Below are positions 25,861 through 32,916 of a stretch of 39,404 nt of DNA, piece by piece (position 1 is the stretch's first letter; each line of letters begins with the position of its first letter). Source of the DNA: Betaproteobacteria bacterium HGW-Betaproteobacteria-16 (lineage in GTDB: Bacteria; Pseudomonadota; Gammaproteobacteria; Burkholderiales; Burkholderiaceae_C). The notes below the pieces were generated by a model. It had not been told where the DNA came from. It made no database searches and was given only the letters and a program-made list of their open reading frames with translations. The DNA lies in the NCBI GenBank assembly GCA_002840835.1, contig PHCQ01000045.1, positions 1 through 39,404 on the forward strand, written 5' to 3'. The position numbers and the translations under genes were made by a program.

Positions 25861-26525
25861 ACGCGGTTCTCATCATCGGCGCCTCCCGTGGCATTGGTCT
25901 GGAACTGGTGCGCCAGTACCTGGCTGAGGGCCGGCGCGTGATCGCCACCGCACGCGACGATGCGGGTGTGGCGCGCCTGAAGGCTGTCGGTGCCGAGGTG
26001 TTGCGGGTGGACGTGAGCGACCCGGCCAGCGTGAGCGGCCTGGCCTGGCAGCTCGACGGCGAGAAGCTGGATGTGGTGCTTTATGTGGCCGGCGTGATGG
26101 ACCGCGCCACCGCCACCACGCCGCCCACACGCGAAGCGTTTGACCGGGTGATGCACACCAACGTGCTGGGTGCCATGCAGGTGATGCCCCAGGTGCTGCC
26201 GATGGTGGAAGCCGCACAGGGCGTGTTCGGTGTGCTCTCCAGCAGCATGAGCCAGATCGCCAGCGTGCCCGGGAGCAATGCCTGGCTGTACCGCGTGAGC
26301 AAGGCAGCGCTGAACATGGCGCTGAGCAGCGCGCGCTTTGATTACCCGGCGGCCCGCCTGGTGGCGCTGGACCCTGGCTGGGTGCAGACCGACATGGGTG
26401 GCGCAGCAGCGCCAGTTTCGCTGGAAGACAGCGTGAGCGGTTTGCGCAAGGTGATCGCCCATCTCACACCCGAAGACAACGGCCGCCTGCTGCATTTCGA
26501 CGGCCGGCGTGCCGACCATTGGTAG
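25857..26525 (+). CDS. Short-chain dehydrogenase/reductase
   Basis: A 222-residue Rossmann-fold SDR. The cofactor motif is GASRGIGLEL (residues 8-17), the NAG-equivalent is VAGVMDR, and the catalytic Ser and YxxxK are in SSSMSQIAS and YRVSKAALN. DPGWVQTDMGG follows, as in C-factor-like SDRs of this length. The substrate is unknown. Its ATG overlaps the VOC stop by four bases and an acyl-CoA dehydrogenase gene follows 19 bp later, so it probably belongs to the same transcript. Confidence 0.9.
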   Translation: MNAVLIIGASRGIGLELVRQYLAEGRRVIATARDDAGVARLKAVGAEVLRVDVSDPASVSGLAWQLDGEKLDVVLYVAGVMDRATATTPPTREAFDRVMHTNVLGAMQVMPQVLPMVEAAQGVFGVLSSSMSQIASVPGSNAWLYRVSKAALNMALSSARFDYPAARLVALDPGWVQTDMGGAAAPVSLEDSVSGLRKVIAHLTPEDNGRLLHFDGRRADHW

Positions 26526-26544
26526 TTCTTTTTCTGGACCTTTC

Positions 26545-27672
26545 ATGCTGACCCAAGACCAACTCATGATCCGCGACGCGGTGCGCGCCTTTGCCCAGGA
26601 GCAACTGTGGCCACATGCGGCCAAATGGGACAAGGAACACCACTTCCCCAAAGACGTGCACAAGGGACTGGCCGAGCTGGGCGCTTACGGCATCTGCGTG
26701 CCCGAGGCGCTGGGTGGTGCGGGGCTCGACTACGCGACCCTGGCCGTGGTGCTGGAAGAAATTGCCGCCGGCGACGGTGGCACCAGCACCGTGATCTCGG
26801 TGACCAACTGCCCGGTCAACGCCATCCTCATGCGCTACGGCAACAAGCAGCAACAGGAACAGTGGCTGCGGCCGCTGGCGGCCGGGCAGATGCTGGGCGC
26901 CTTCTGCCTGACCGAGCCGCATGTGGGATCGGATGCATCCGCTTTGCGCACCACGGCCGTCAAACAGGGCGACGACTACGTGATCAACGGTGTGAAGCAG
27001 TTCATCACCAGTGGCAAAAACGGCGACGTGGCCATCGTGATCGCGGTGACCGACAAGGGCGCGGGCAAGAAAGGCATGAGTGCCTTCATCGTGCCTACCA
27101 GCGCACCGGGTTATGTGGTGGCGCGGCTGGAAGACAAGCTGGGCCAGCACAGCAGCGACACGGCACAGATCAACTTTGACAATTGCCGCATCCCGGCCGA
27201 GAACCTGATTGGCGGTGAAGGCGAGGGCTACAAGATCGCCTTGAGCGCGCTGGAGGGTGGGCGCATCGGCATTGCGGCGCAGAGCATTGGCATGGCGCGC
27301 AGTGCGTTTGAGTGCGCGCTCAGCTATGCCAAGGAGCGGGAGAGTTTTGGCCAGCCCATCTTCAACCACCAGGCCGTGGGCTTCCGGCTGGCCGACATGG
27401 CGACCCAGATCGAGGCCGCCCGTGCGCTGGTGCAACATGCCGCCGCCTTGCGCGATGCAGGCCAACCCTGCCTGAAGGAAGCGGCCATGGCCAAGCTGTT
27501 TGCCAGCGAGATGGCGGAAAAGGTGTGTTCCGACGCGATCCAGATCCACGGCGGCTACGGCTATGTCAGCGATTTCCCGGTGGAGCGCATCTACCGTGAT
27601 GTGCGGGTGTGCCAGATCTACGAAGGCACGTCGGATGTGCAGAAGATCATCATCCAGCGCGCGCTGAGCTGA
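26545..27672 (+). CDS. Acyl-CoA dehydrogenase (short/branched-chain type)
   Basis: A 375-residue FAD acyl-CoA dehydrogenase. FAD and substrate blocks are FCLTEPHVGSDASALRTTA and YVINGVKQFITSGKNGDVAI, and the catalytic base is Glu360 in YEGTSDVQK, the common position. This differs from the helix-G Glu of the liuA product, so it is a separate enzyme. IHGGYGYVSDFPVERIYRD is typical of short-chain and isobutyryl-CoA dehydrogenases. Given the surrounding genes, valine or isoleucine intermediates are possible substrates, but specificity cannot be assigned. A strong hairpin follows directly. Confidence 0.92.
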   Translation: MLTQDQLMIRDAVRAFAQEQLWPHAAKWDKEHHFPKDVHKGLAELGAYGICVPEALGGAGLDYATLAVVLEEIAAGDGGTSTVISVTNCPVNAILMRYGNKQQQEQWLRPLAAGQMLGAFCLTEPHVGSDASALRTTAVKQGDDYVINGVKQFITSGKNGDVAIVIAVTDKGAGKKGMSAFIVPTSAPGYVVARLEDKLGQHSSDTAQINFDNCRIPAENLIGGEGEGYKIALSALEGGRIGIAAQSIGMARSAFECALSYAKERESFGQPIFNHQAVGFRLADMATQIEAARALVQHAAALRDAGQPCLKEAAMAKLFASEMAEKVCSDAIQIHGGYGYVSDFPVERIYRDVRVCQIYEGTSDVQKIIIQRALS

Positions 27673-27673
27673 G

Positions 27674-27718
27674 AGGCTGAGAGTCTTTCGCTCATGCCCG
27701 AAAAACTCTCAGCCTTTG
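27674..27718 (+). terminator. Terminator after the acyl-CoA dehydrogenase
   Basis: AGGCTGAGAGT (27674-27684) and ACTCTCAGCCT (27705-27715) are perfect 11-bp inverted arms with a 20-nt loop, ending in TTT. The hairpin begins two bases after the stop codon and closes the preceding operon. Confidence 0.75.
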
Positions 27719-27769
27719 ATCGGCTTGGGTACCGGGGGAGGGGTGCGCGGGGACTCCCGCGGCGCGGCC

Positions 27770-27775
27770 TACAAT
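27770..27775 (+). promoter_or_regulatory. Possible -10 element of argB
   Basis: TACAAT lies 36 bp before the argB start, after the terminator of the previous operon. No convincing -35 is visible at the right spacing, so this is a weak prediction. Confidence 0.3.
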
Positions 27776-27811
27776 TTGCGCACTGTCAAGCCTTCACCGG
27801 GAACCTGAAGC

Positions 27812-28717
27812 ATGCCCACTTCTGCCGCCGTCAACATTTCCCACATCAAGCCCCGCGAAAAAGCCGAACTGCTTGCGCAGGCATTGCCCTACATCCGCAA
27901 GTACCACGGCAAGACCATGGTCATCAAGTACGGCGGCAACGCCATGACCGACCCCACCTTGCAGCAGGCGTTTGCGGAAGACGTGGTGCTGCTCAAGCTG
28001 GTGGGCATCAACCCGGTGGTGGTGCATGGTGGTGGCCCGCAGATCGAGACGCTGCTCAAGCGCCTGGGCAAACAGGGGCAGTTCATTCAGGGCATGCGCG
28101 TCACCGACGAAGAAACCATGGAAGTGGTGGAGTGGGTGCTGGCGGGCCAGGTGCAGCAGGACATCGTGGGCCTGATCAACCAGGCCGGCGGCAAGGCGGT
28201 GGGCCTCACCGGGCGCGATGGCGCCATGATCCGGGCACGCAAGCTGCGCATGGCCGACTCCAAAGACCCCAGCCTGGAACACGACGTGGGGCAGGTGGGC
28301 GACATTGAAAGCATCGACCCAGGTGTGGTGCAGGCCTTGCAGGACGACGCTTTCATTCCGGTGGTCAGCCCCATTGGCTTTGGCGCAAGCAACGAAAGCT
28401 ACAACATCAACGCGGACGTGGTGGCCGCCAAGCTGGCGACCGTGCTGCAGGCCGAGAAGCTGCTCATGCTCACCAACATCCCGGGCGTGCTCGACAAGGA
28501 CGGCCAACTGCTGACCGAGCTCACCCCGCGCCGCATCGACGAGCTGTGCGAAGACGGCACCATCTCCGGCGGCATGCTGCCCAAGATTGCCGGCGCACTG
28601 GATGCGGCCAAGAGCGGCGTGAATGCGGTGCACATCCTGGACGGACGCGTGCCCCATGCGCTGCTGCTCGAGGTCCTGGGCGACCAGCCCTTCGGCACCA
28701 TGATCAGATCACACTGA
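27812..28717 (+). CDS. argB: Acetylglutamate kinase
   Basis: Phosphorylates N-acetylglutamate in arginine biosynthesis. The 301-residue product has an N-terminal helix (about residues 1-25) of the kind present in hexameric, arginine-inhibited enzymes. It then carries [64 protein letters not shown] and [11 protein letters not shown]. Length equals that of known arginine-sensitive forms, so feedback inhibition is likely. It is preceded by a terminator and followed by a large repeat element, so it is probably expressed on its own. Confidence 0.97.
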   Translation: MPTSAAVNISHIKPREKAELLAQALPYIRKYHGKTMVIKYGGNAMTDPTLQQAFAEDVVLLKLVGINPVVVHGGGPQIETLLKRLGKQGQFIQGMRVTDEETMEVVEWVLAGQVQQDIVGLINQAGGKAVGLTGRDGAMIRARKLRMADSKDPSLEHDVGQVGDIESIDPGVVQALQDDAFIPVVSPIGFGASNESYNINADVVAAKLATVLQAEKLLMLTNIPGVLDKDGQLLTELTPRRIDELCEDGTISGGMLPKIAGALDAAKSGVNAVHILDGRVPHALLLEVLGDQPFGTMIRSH

Positions 28718-28743
28718 AATGTTGACCGCCAAGCCCGCTGCCA

Positions 28744-29006
28744 GCGGAGAGGACATGGTCCAGGGCACCCGAGGAGCCGGCTTTGCCGGTCCAAGGGCGA
28801 CGCTGAGCAAGTCCCCGTGGAAGCACGCGCCCGGCTGCGGGATGGGATGCAAGGCGCAAACCGCAGTGATACCGGGAGGTATCGCGAGGATTTGCAACGC
28901 CGCAGACCGCCCGCAGCCGGGATGCGTGCGCCACGTGGGACTTGCTCAGCGTCGCCCTCGGGTGCGTCCCCCTCAGGGGGATCGCGCGAAGCGCGGCAGG
29001 GGGGAT
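28744..29006 (-). repeat. Intergenic two-hairpin repeat copy C, interrupted by a ~165-bp palindrome
   Basis: Read on the minus strand this is the same repeat as copies B, D and E: a CCGCGCTTCGCG segment, hairpin CCCCCTGAGGGGG (28968-28980) and the second hairpin. Plus-strand stem pieces are GCACCC 28765-28770, GAGG 28771-28774, CCGGC 28777-28781, GCCGG 28785-28789, then CCTC 28956-28959 and GGGTGC 28960-28965. About 165 bp (28791-28955) separates the inner stem from its outer partner strand. The AGGGGGG at 28998-29004 may supply the ribosome-binding site of the response-regulator gene. Confidence 0.75.
28794..28958. repeat. Near-perfect 165-bp palindrome inserted in repeat copy C
   Basis: The left arm begins AGGGCGACGCTGAGCAAGTC (28794-28813) and the right arm ends with its exact reverse complement at 28958. 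Inner matching segments are GCACGC/GCGTGC, CCCGGCTGCGGG/CCCGCAGCCGGG and a centre GATACC-GGGA-GGTATC (28868-28883). The arms differ by only small gaps and mismatches, mostly near the centre. It has no coding capacity that I can support. Confidence 0.8.
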
Positions 29007-29014
29007 CTCTAGTC

Positions 29015-29707
29015 ATGCGGTTGCTTTTGGTCGAAGACGATGTGATGGTGGCCAGCGGCATCAAGCTGGGGCTTTGTGACGCCGGCTACACCGTGGACTG
29101 GGTGGGCAGCGCCGAGCGGGCTGAAGTGGCCTTGCAGAGTGACAGCTTCGATCTCGCGATCGTTGACATCGGTCTGCCGGGCATTGATGGACTCACGTTG
29201 ACGCGGCGCCTTCGCATGGGTGGCCTGGCCATGCCGGTGCTGATCCTGACCGCCCGCGATGCCTTGCAGGACCGCGTGCAAGGCCTCGACCTTGGGGCCG
29301 ACGACTACATGGTCAAGCCATTCGAACTGCCCGAACTGCTCGCCCGACTGCGCGCCTTGCTCCGGCGCTCGCAGGCCGCCACGTCGGCGGTGCTGGGCTT
29401 TGGCCCGATCGAGATGGACACGGCCCACCGGCGCGCCACCCTGTCGGGGGAGACCATGGAGCTGGGGCCGCGTGAGTGGTCGGTGCTGGAGTACCTGCTG
29501 ATGCAGGCGCCCAAGCCGGCAGCCAAGGACAAGCTGCTGCAGGCACTCACCGGTTGGGACAAGGAGATCACGCCCAACGCCATCGAGGTCTATATCTCGC
29601 GCCTGCGCGCCAAGCTCGACCCGGCAGGCGTGGCGTTGCGCGCGATCCGCGGGTTTGGCTACCGCCTCGAACTGCGCTCGACCGGTAGTGATGCGCCTCT
29701 TTCCTGA
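29015..29707 (+). CDS. Two-component response regulator, OmpR/TctD type
   Basis: A 230-residue OmpR-family regulator. The receiver domain has the acidic pair at residues 8-9, phospho-acceptor Asp51 in LAIVDIGLPG, Thr79 and Lys101 in YMVKPFELPELLARL. The winged-helix effector domain (about 125-220) has the GPREWSVLEYLL and TPNAIEVYISRLRAKL blocks. It is most like TctD/QseB-type regulators. Start ATG 29015 lies 10 nt after AGGGGGG inside the upstream repeat; upstream in-frame codons run through the palindrome and are not credible. It overlaps the kinase gene by 17 bp. No tricarboxylate transporter genes are nearby, so the TctD label is about similarity only. Confidence 0.93.
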   Translation: MRLLLVEDDVMVASGIKLGLCDAGYTVDWVGSAERAEVALQSDSFDLAIVDIGLPGIDGLTLTRRLRMGGLAMPVLILTARDALQDRVQGLDLGADDYMVKPFELPELLARLRALLRRSQAATSAVLGFGPIEMDTAHRRATLSGETMELGPREWSVLEYLLMQAPKPAAKDKLLQALTGWDKEITPNAIEVYISRLRAKLDPAGVALRAIRGFGYRLELRSTGSDAPLS

Positions 29708-31178
29708 TCGCAGTGCCCCCGAGGGCATGATCTGGGGTTTGCAGCGCCGCCTGCTGGTGTTGCTGATGCTTCCTCTGGGGCTGGTGGCGCTGGTCAGTGT
29801 GTATTTGCACTATCAGCGAGCGGGCACGGCCGCCTTGCAACAAGACCAGCAGTTGCTGCGCCTGGTGCCGCTGCTGGTGGACTCGGTGGTGGTGACCACC
29901 CAGCGACGCCAGGCTGCCGACAACACCGCAGAGCCGTTTCTGAATCAGGGCGCGCTCACACAGACCCAGCCCGGCCTGGCGCTGCTGCTGGCGCCGCCGG
30001 TGGACGAGTTCCTCAAGGAACGCGAAGGGGTGGCCTTCTACGGCATCTTCAATGCACAGGGCACACCCTTGCTGGGTGAGTCCTGGTTCCCCACCGTGCT
30101 GCCTGCGACCGGTGATCCGGAGTTCCTGAGCGTGGTGGAAGGCGGCATCACCTACCGGGTGGTGGCGCAGCGCAGCAGCAGTTCGGCGGGCGACCTGATC
30201 GTGATGCTGGCCGATGGTTCTGACGCTCGACAGAACTGGCTGCAGACGGTGCTCTTGCGGGTGCTGCTGCCCAACGTCGCGCTGTTGCTGCTGGCCGCCA
30301 TCGCCGTCACCTGGGCGGTAGCACGAGCGCTGCAGCCGCTGATCGATCTCAAGCAGGCGGTCGAGCGCCGCTCCCCTCGCGACCTCAGCCCGATCGTCAC
30401 GGACAGTGCCCCTTCCGAGGTGCGACCGCTGGTGGCTTCGCTCAACCGGCTGTTCGGATTGGTCAATGCGCAGACGGAGGCGCAGCGCCGGTTTGTGGCC
30501 GATGCGGCGCACCAGTTGCGCACGCCGCTGGCTGGATTGCAGGCCCAGGTGGAAGCCTGGGCGCAGGCGGCGCGCGGCATGTCCACCGGAGAACTCCTGC
30601 CCTTGCGGGTGGATCAGGTGCGGCGCATGCGCGACGCCACACGCCGCACCTCGCAACTGGCCAACCAGTTGCTGGCCTTGTCGCGTGCCGACACGGTCAG
30701 TGTGGAAGCCCAGCCTGAACAGCAGGTCGACCTCAAGGACCTGTGCGAGAGCATTCTGGCGCTCTACCTCGACGCTGCAGCGGACCGACAGATCGATCTG
30801 GGTCTGGAAACCCAGGAAGCACAGGTGCGGGGTCATGCCTGGTTGCTGCGCGAACTGCTCATCAACCTGGTGGACAACGCCATACGCTACACGCCAGTGG
30901 GCGGTCGCGTGACCCTGCGCTGCGGCCAGGCGGCATCGCATGACGAACGCAGCGCCTGGCTGGAGGTCGAAGACGATGGCCCGGGCATTCCCTGTGACGA
31001 GCAGGAGCGGGTGCTGCAACGCTTTTACCGCGTGCCGGGCACTGTGGGCGAGGGCAACGGACTGGGCCTGGCCATTGCAGATGAAATCGCTCGCGCGCAC
31101 CATACGCAACTCCAGCTCGCCGTGGGCGCCATGGGGCATGGGCTGCGTGTGCGCGTGTCGTTTGGCGCAGTCGCATAA
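29691..31178 (+). CDS. Sensor histidine kinase, TctE type
   Basis: A 495-residue inner-membrane kinase. TM1 is at about residues 18-40, then a periplasmic sensor region of about 140 residues, then TM2 (about 186-212). The HisKA domain has the phospho-acceptor His near residue 273 in FVADAAHQLRTPLAGL, and the ATPase domain has ELLINLVDNAIRY (N box), EVEDDGPGIP (G1) and GNGLGLAIADEIA (G2). The sensor region resembles TctE kinases, which respond to carboxylates; the real signal is unknown. It is translated from an ATG inside the response-regulator gene, so the two are coupled. Confidence 0.92.
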   Translation: MRLFPDRSAPEGMIWGLQRRLLVLLMLPLGLVALVSVYLHYQRAGTAALQQDQQLLRLVPLLVDSVVVTTQRRQAADNTAEPFLNQGALTQTQPGLALLLAPPVDEFLKEREGVAFYGIFNAQGTPLLGESWFPTVLPATGDPEFLSVVEGGITYRVVAQRSSSSAGDLIVMLADGSDARQNWLQTVLLRVLLPNVALLLLAAIAVTWAVARALQPLIDLKQAVERRSPRDLSPIVTDSAPSEVRPLVASLNRLFGLVNAQTEAQRRFVADAAHQLRTPLAGLQAQVEAWAQAARGMSTGELLPLRVDQVRRMRDATRRTSQLANQLLALSRADTVSVEAQPEQQVDLKDLCESILALYLDAAADRQIDLGLETQEAQVRGHAWLLRELLINLVDNAIRYTPVGGRVTLRCGQAASHDERSAWLEVEDDGPGIPCDEQERVLQRFYRVPGTVGEGNGLGLAIADEIARAHHTQLQLAVGAMGHGLRVRVSFGAVA

Positions 31179-31306
31179 GCGCCACAGATCAGGTCGGTTG
31201 CGATCCCTGGAACCGGGAAACCCTGTGCGAAAATGAAACAAGGGATGACAAAAGAAACCGGGCGCACATCTGGCCCGCCAGCAGAAAACCGACGGACCGA
31301 CTGCCC

Positions 31307-31990
31307 ATGACCTCCAGCGCACCCGAGCACATGCCCATGGCCGACATCGCCTCTGACAGCCCTGCGGAAGCGGCGGCTTCGACCGAAGGCAATGGGCGAA
31401 AGCGCCCCAAACCGGGTGAACGCCGCGTGCAGATCCTTCAGGCGCTGGCGGCCATGCTGGAGCAACCCGGCGCCGAACGCGTCACCACGGCCGCACTGGC
31501 CGCCCGGCTGGAAGTGAGCGAGGCCGCGCTGTACCGGCACTTTGCCAGCAAGGCGCAGATGTTCGAAGGCCTGATCGAGTTCATCGAACAATCGGTGTTT
31601 GGTCTGGTCAACCAGCTGGTGGAGCGTGAGCCCGACGGCAATGCGCGTTCGCGCAAACTGGTGACCCTGTTGCTGCAGTTCGGCGAAAAGAACCCGGGCA
31701 TGACGCGTGTCATGGTGGGTGATGCACTGGTTCACGAAAACGAGCGCCTGCAGCAGCGCATGAACCTGTTCTTCGACAAGATCGAGTCGGCCCTTCGGCA
31801 GAACCTGCGTGAAGTGGCCCTGGTGGCACAGGTGGCCACCCCCACGGTGGACGCGCAGGCCGACGCCTCCGCCATCACCGCCTTTTGCGTCGGTCGCCTG
31901 CAGCGTTTTGCACGCAGCGGCTTCAAACGCTCACCCAGCGAACACCTGGAACACAGCCTGGCCTTGTTGCTGCCGGTCACACATCTCTGA
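31307..31990 (+). CDS. slmA: Nucleoid occlusion factor SlmA (TetR family)
   Basis: SlmA binds specific chromosomal sites and blocks FtsZ assembly over the nucleoid. The 227-residue protein has an acidic, Ala-rich N-terminal extension (about 30 residues) before the TetR-type DNA-binding domain, with RRVQILQALAAMLEQPGAER, then VSEAALYRHFASKAQMFEGL and IEFIEQSVFGLVNQLVE. The C-terminal part, FGEKNPGMTRVMVGDALVHE then NERLQQRMNLFFDKIESALR, matches SlmA better than metabolic TetR repressors. ATGs at 31331 or 31337 are alternative starts nearer the E. coli length. argB, often near slmA in this group, is 2.6 kb upstream. The 128 bp before the gene show no clear promoter. Confidence 0.85.
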   Translation: MTSSAPEHMPMADIASDSPAEAAASTEGNGRKRPKPGERRVQILQALAAMLEQPGAERVTTAALAARLEVSEAALYRHFASKAQMFEGLIEFIEQSVFGLVNQLVEREPDGNARSRKLVTLLLQFGEKNPGMTRVMVGDALVHENERLQQRMNLFFDKIESALRQNLREVALVAQVATPTVDAQADASAITAFCVGRLQRFARSGFKRSPSEHLEHSLALLLPVTHL

Positions 31991-32022
31991 CGGCATGTCG
32001 GAGGGGGCGCCGCACCTGCTCC

Positions 32023-32046
32023 GTGATTTAGGGCCTGGACCCTAAA
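32023..32046 (+). promoter_or_regulatory. GTGATTTAGGG dyad (copy 2)
   Basis: GTGATTTAGGG (32023-32033), a 6-nt spacer, then CCCTAAA (32040-32046) form a perfect 7-bp dyad TTTAGGG/CCCTAAA. The same 11-mer is at 6583-6593. Both copies are followed by ACAT and then ATTC or TTC. It is 33 bp after the slmA stop and 117 bp before the TetR gene at 32163. Confidence 0.55.
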
Positions 32047-32109
32047 CATATTCCGGATTTATCTCCGGGCAATCGCCCCTTCGGCTTCGCTTTGGTGTAA
32101 AAATAGCAC

Positions 32110-32133
32110 GACCGTTCGATTATTCGAGCGGTC
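32110..32133. promoter_or_regulatory. FadP-like operator before the fad operon
   Basis: GACCGTTCGA (32110-32119), TTAT, then TCGAGCGGTC (32124-32133) form a 24-bp dyad with one mismatched pair, 29 bp before the TetR start. CGTTCG/CGAACG-rich dyads are the kind reported for TetR-family fatty-acid regulators of beta-proteobacteria (FadP). Autorepression of the regulator and operon is the simplest reading. Confidence 0.7.
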
Positions 32134-32162
32134 TTGTTTTTGTTCACCCGAGATCCCCATCC

Positions 32163-32873
32163 ATGAGTGTCACGCCCCTGCCCAAGCGCAGCCGCACCGA
32201 AGAGCTTTCCCGCAAGCCCTTGCAGAAAGGTCAACAGACCAAGGCTGCCATTGTGGATGCGGCACTTGGGCTGGCCACGCAGATCGGTCTTGAAGGCCTG
32301 TCCATCGGGGCCTTGGCCGAGGTGATGCAGATGAGCAAGTCGGGCGTGTTTGCGCATTTTGGTTCGCGCGAAGAACTGCAGATTTCCGTGGTGCGCGAGT
32401 ACCACACCCGTTTTGAAGACGAGGTGTTTTACCCAGCCATGAACGCGCCTCGCGGCTTGCCGCGCCTGCGCATGCTGTTCGACAACTGGATGAAGCGCAC
32501 CTCGGTCGAGATCGACTCGGGCTGCATCTACATCAGTGGCGCCGTAGAGTTTGATGACCGGCCCGGCCCGGTGCGCGACGCGCTCGCCAGTTCGGTCAAC
32601 ACCTGGCTCAGCGCCATGCGCCGCGCGGTGGAGCTGGCCGTGGCCGAAGGCCATCTGCGAGCCGATACCGATGCGGCGCAAATGGCGTTCGAAGTGCACG
32701 CGCTGATCCTTGCTTTGCACTACGAAGCGCGCTTCCTGCGCAGCCCCGACTCTGTGAGTCGCGCAACGCAGGCGTTCGAGAGCATCCTTTCCCGATACGG
32801 CCAGACCGAGCTGCCACCGAGCGCATCGGTGCGCACCGCACGCAGGCGCAAAGGGCCGCTGGCCGCCGCCTGA
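32163..32873 (+). CDS. TetR family regulator of fatty acid degradation (FadP-like)
   Basis: A 236-residue TetR protein. The DNA-binding domain (about residues 25-72) reads IVDAALGLATQIGLEGLSIG, then EVMQMSKSGVFAHFGSREEL. The C-terminal domain includes IDSGCIYISGAVEFDDRPGP, typical of a TetR subgroup found next to acyl-CoA dehydrogenase genes. The tail is basic (TARRRKGPLAAA). It leads a run of beta-oxidation genes with 43 bp to the next, and a dyad operator lies before it. I infer that it senses acyl-CoA and represses the operon. The name FadP is by context and operator type. Confidence 0.86.
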   Translation: MSVTPLPKRSRTEELSRKPLQKGQQTKAAIVDAALGLATQIGLEGLSIGALAEVMQMSKSGVFAHFGSREELQISVVREYHTRFEDEVFYPAMNAPRGLPRLRMLFDNWMKRTSVEIDSGCIYISGAVEFDDRPGPVRDALASSVNTWLSAMRRAVELAVAEGHLRADTDAAQMAFEVHALILALHYEARFLRSPDSVSRATQAFESILSRYGQTELPPSASVRTARRRKGPLAAA

Positions 32874-32916
32874 ACGATCTTTTCATTTTTCACAAACCCA
32901 GCACAGGAGATTCCCC

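Noticed and set aside
27720..27811. GC-rich stretch before argB as another repeat copy
   Set aside because: It lacks the two-hairpin order and conserved tail; only a possible -10 is visible.
28817..29014. N-terminal extension of the response regulator through the palindrome
   Set aside because: The extension translates repeat DNA, is not receiver-like, and ATG 29015 gives the canonical MRLLLVEDD start.
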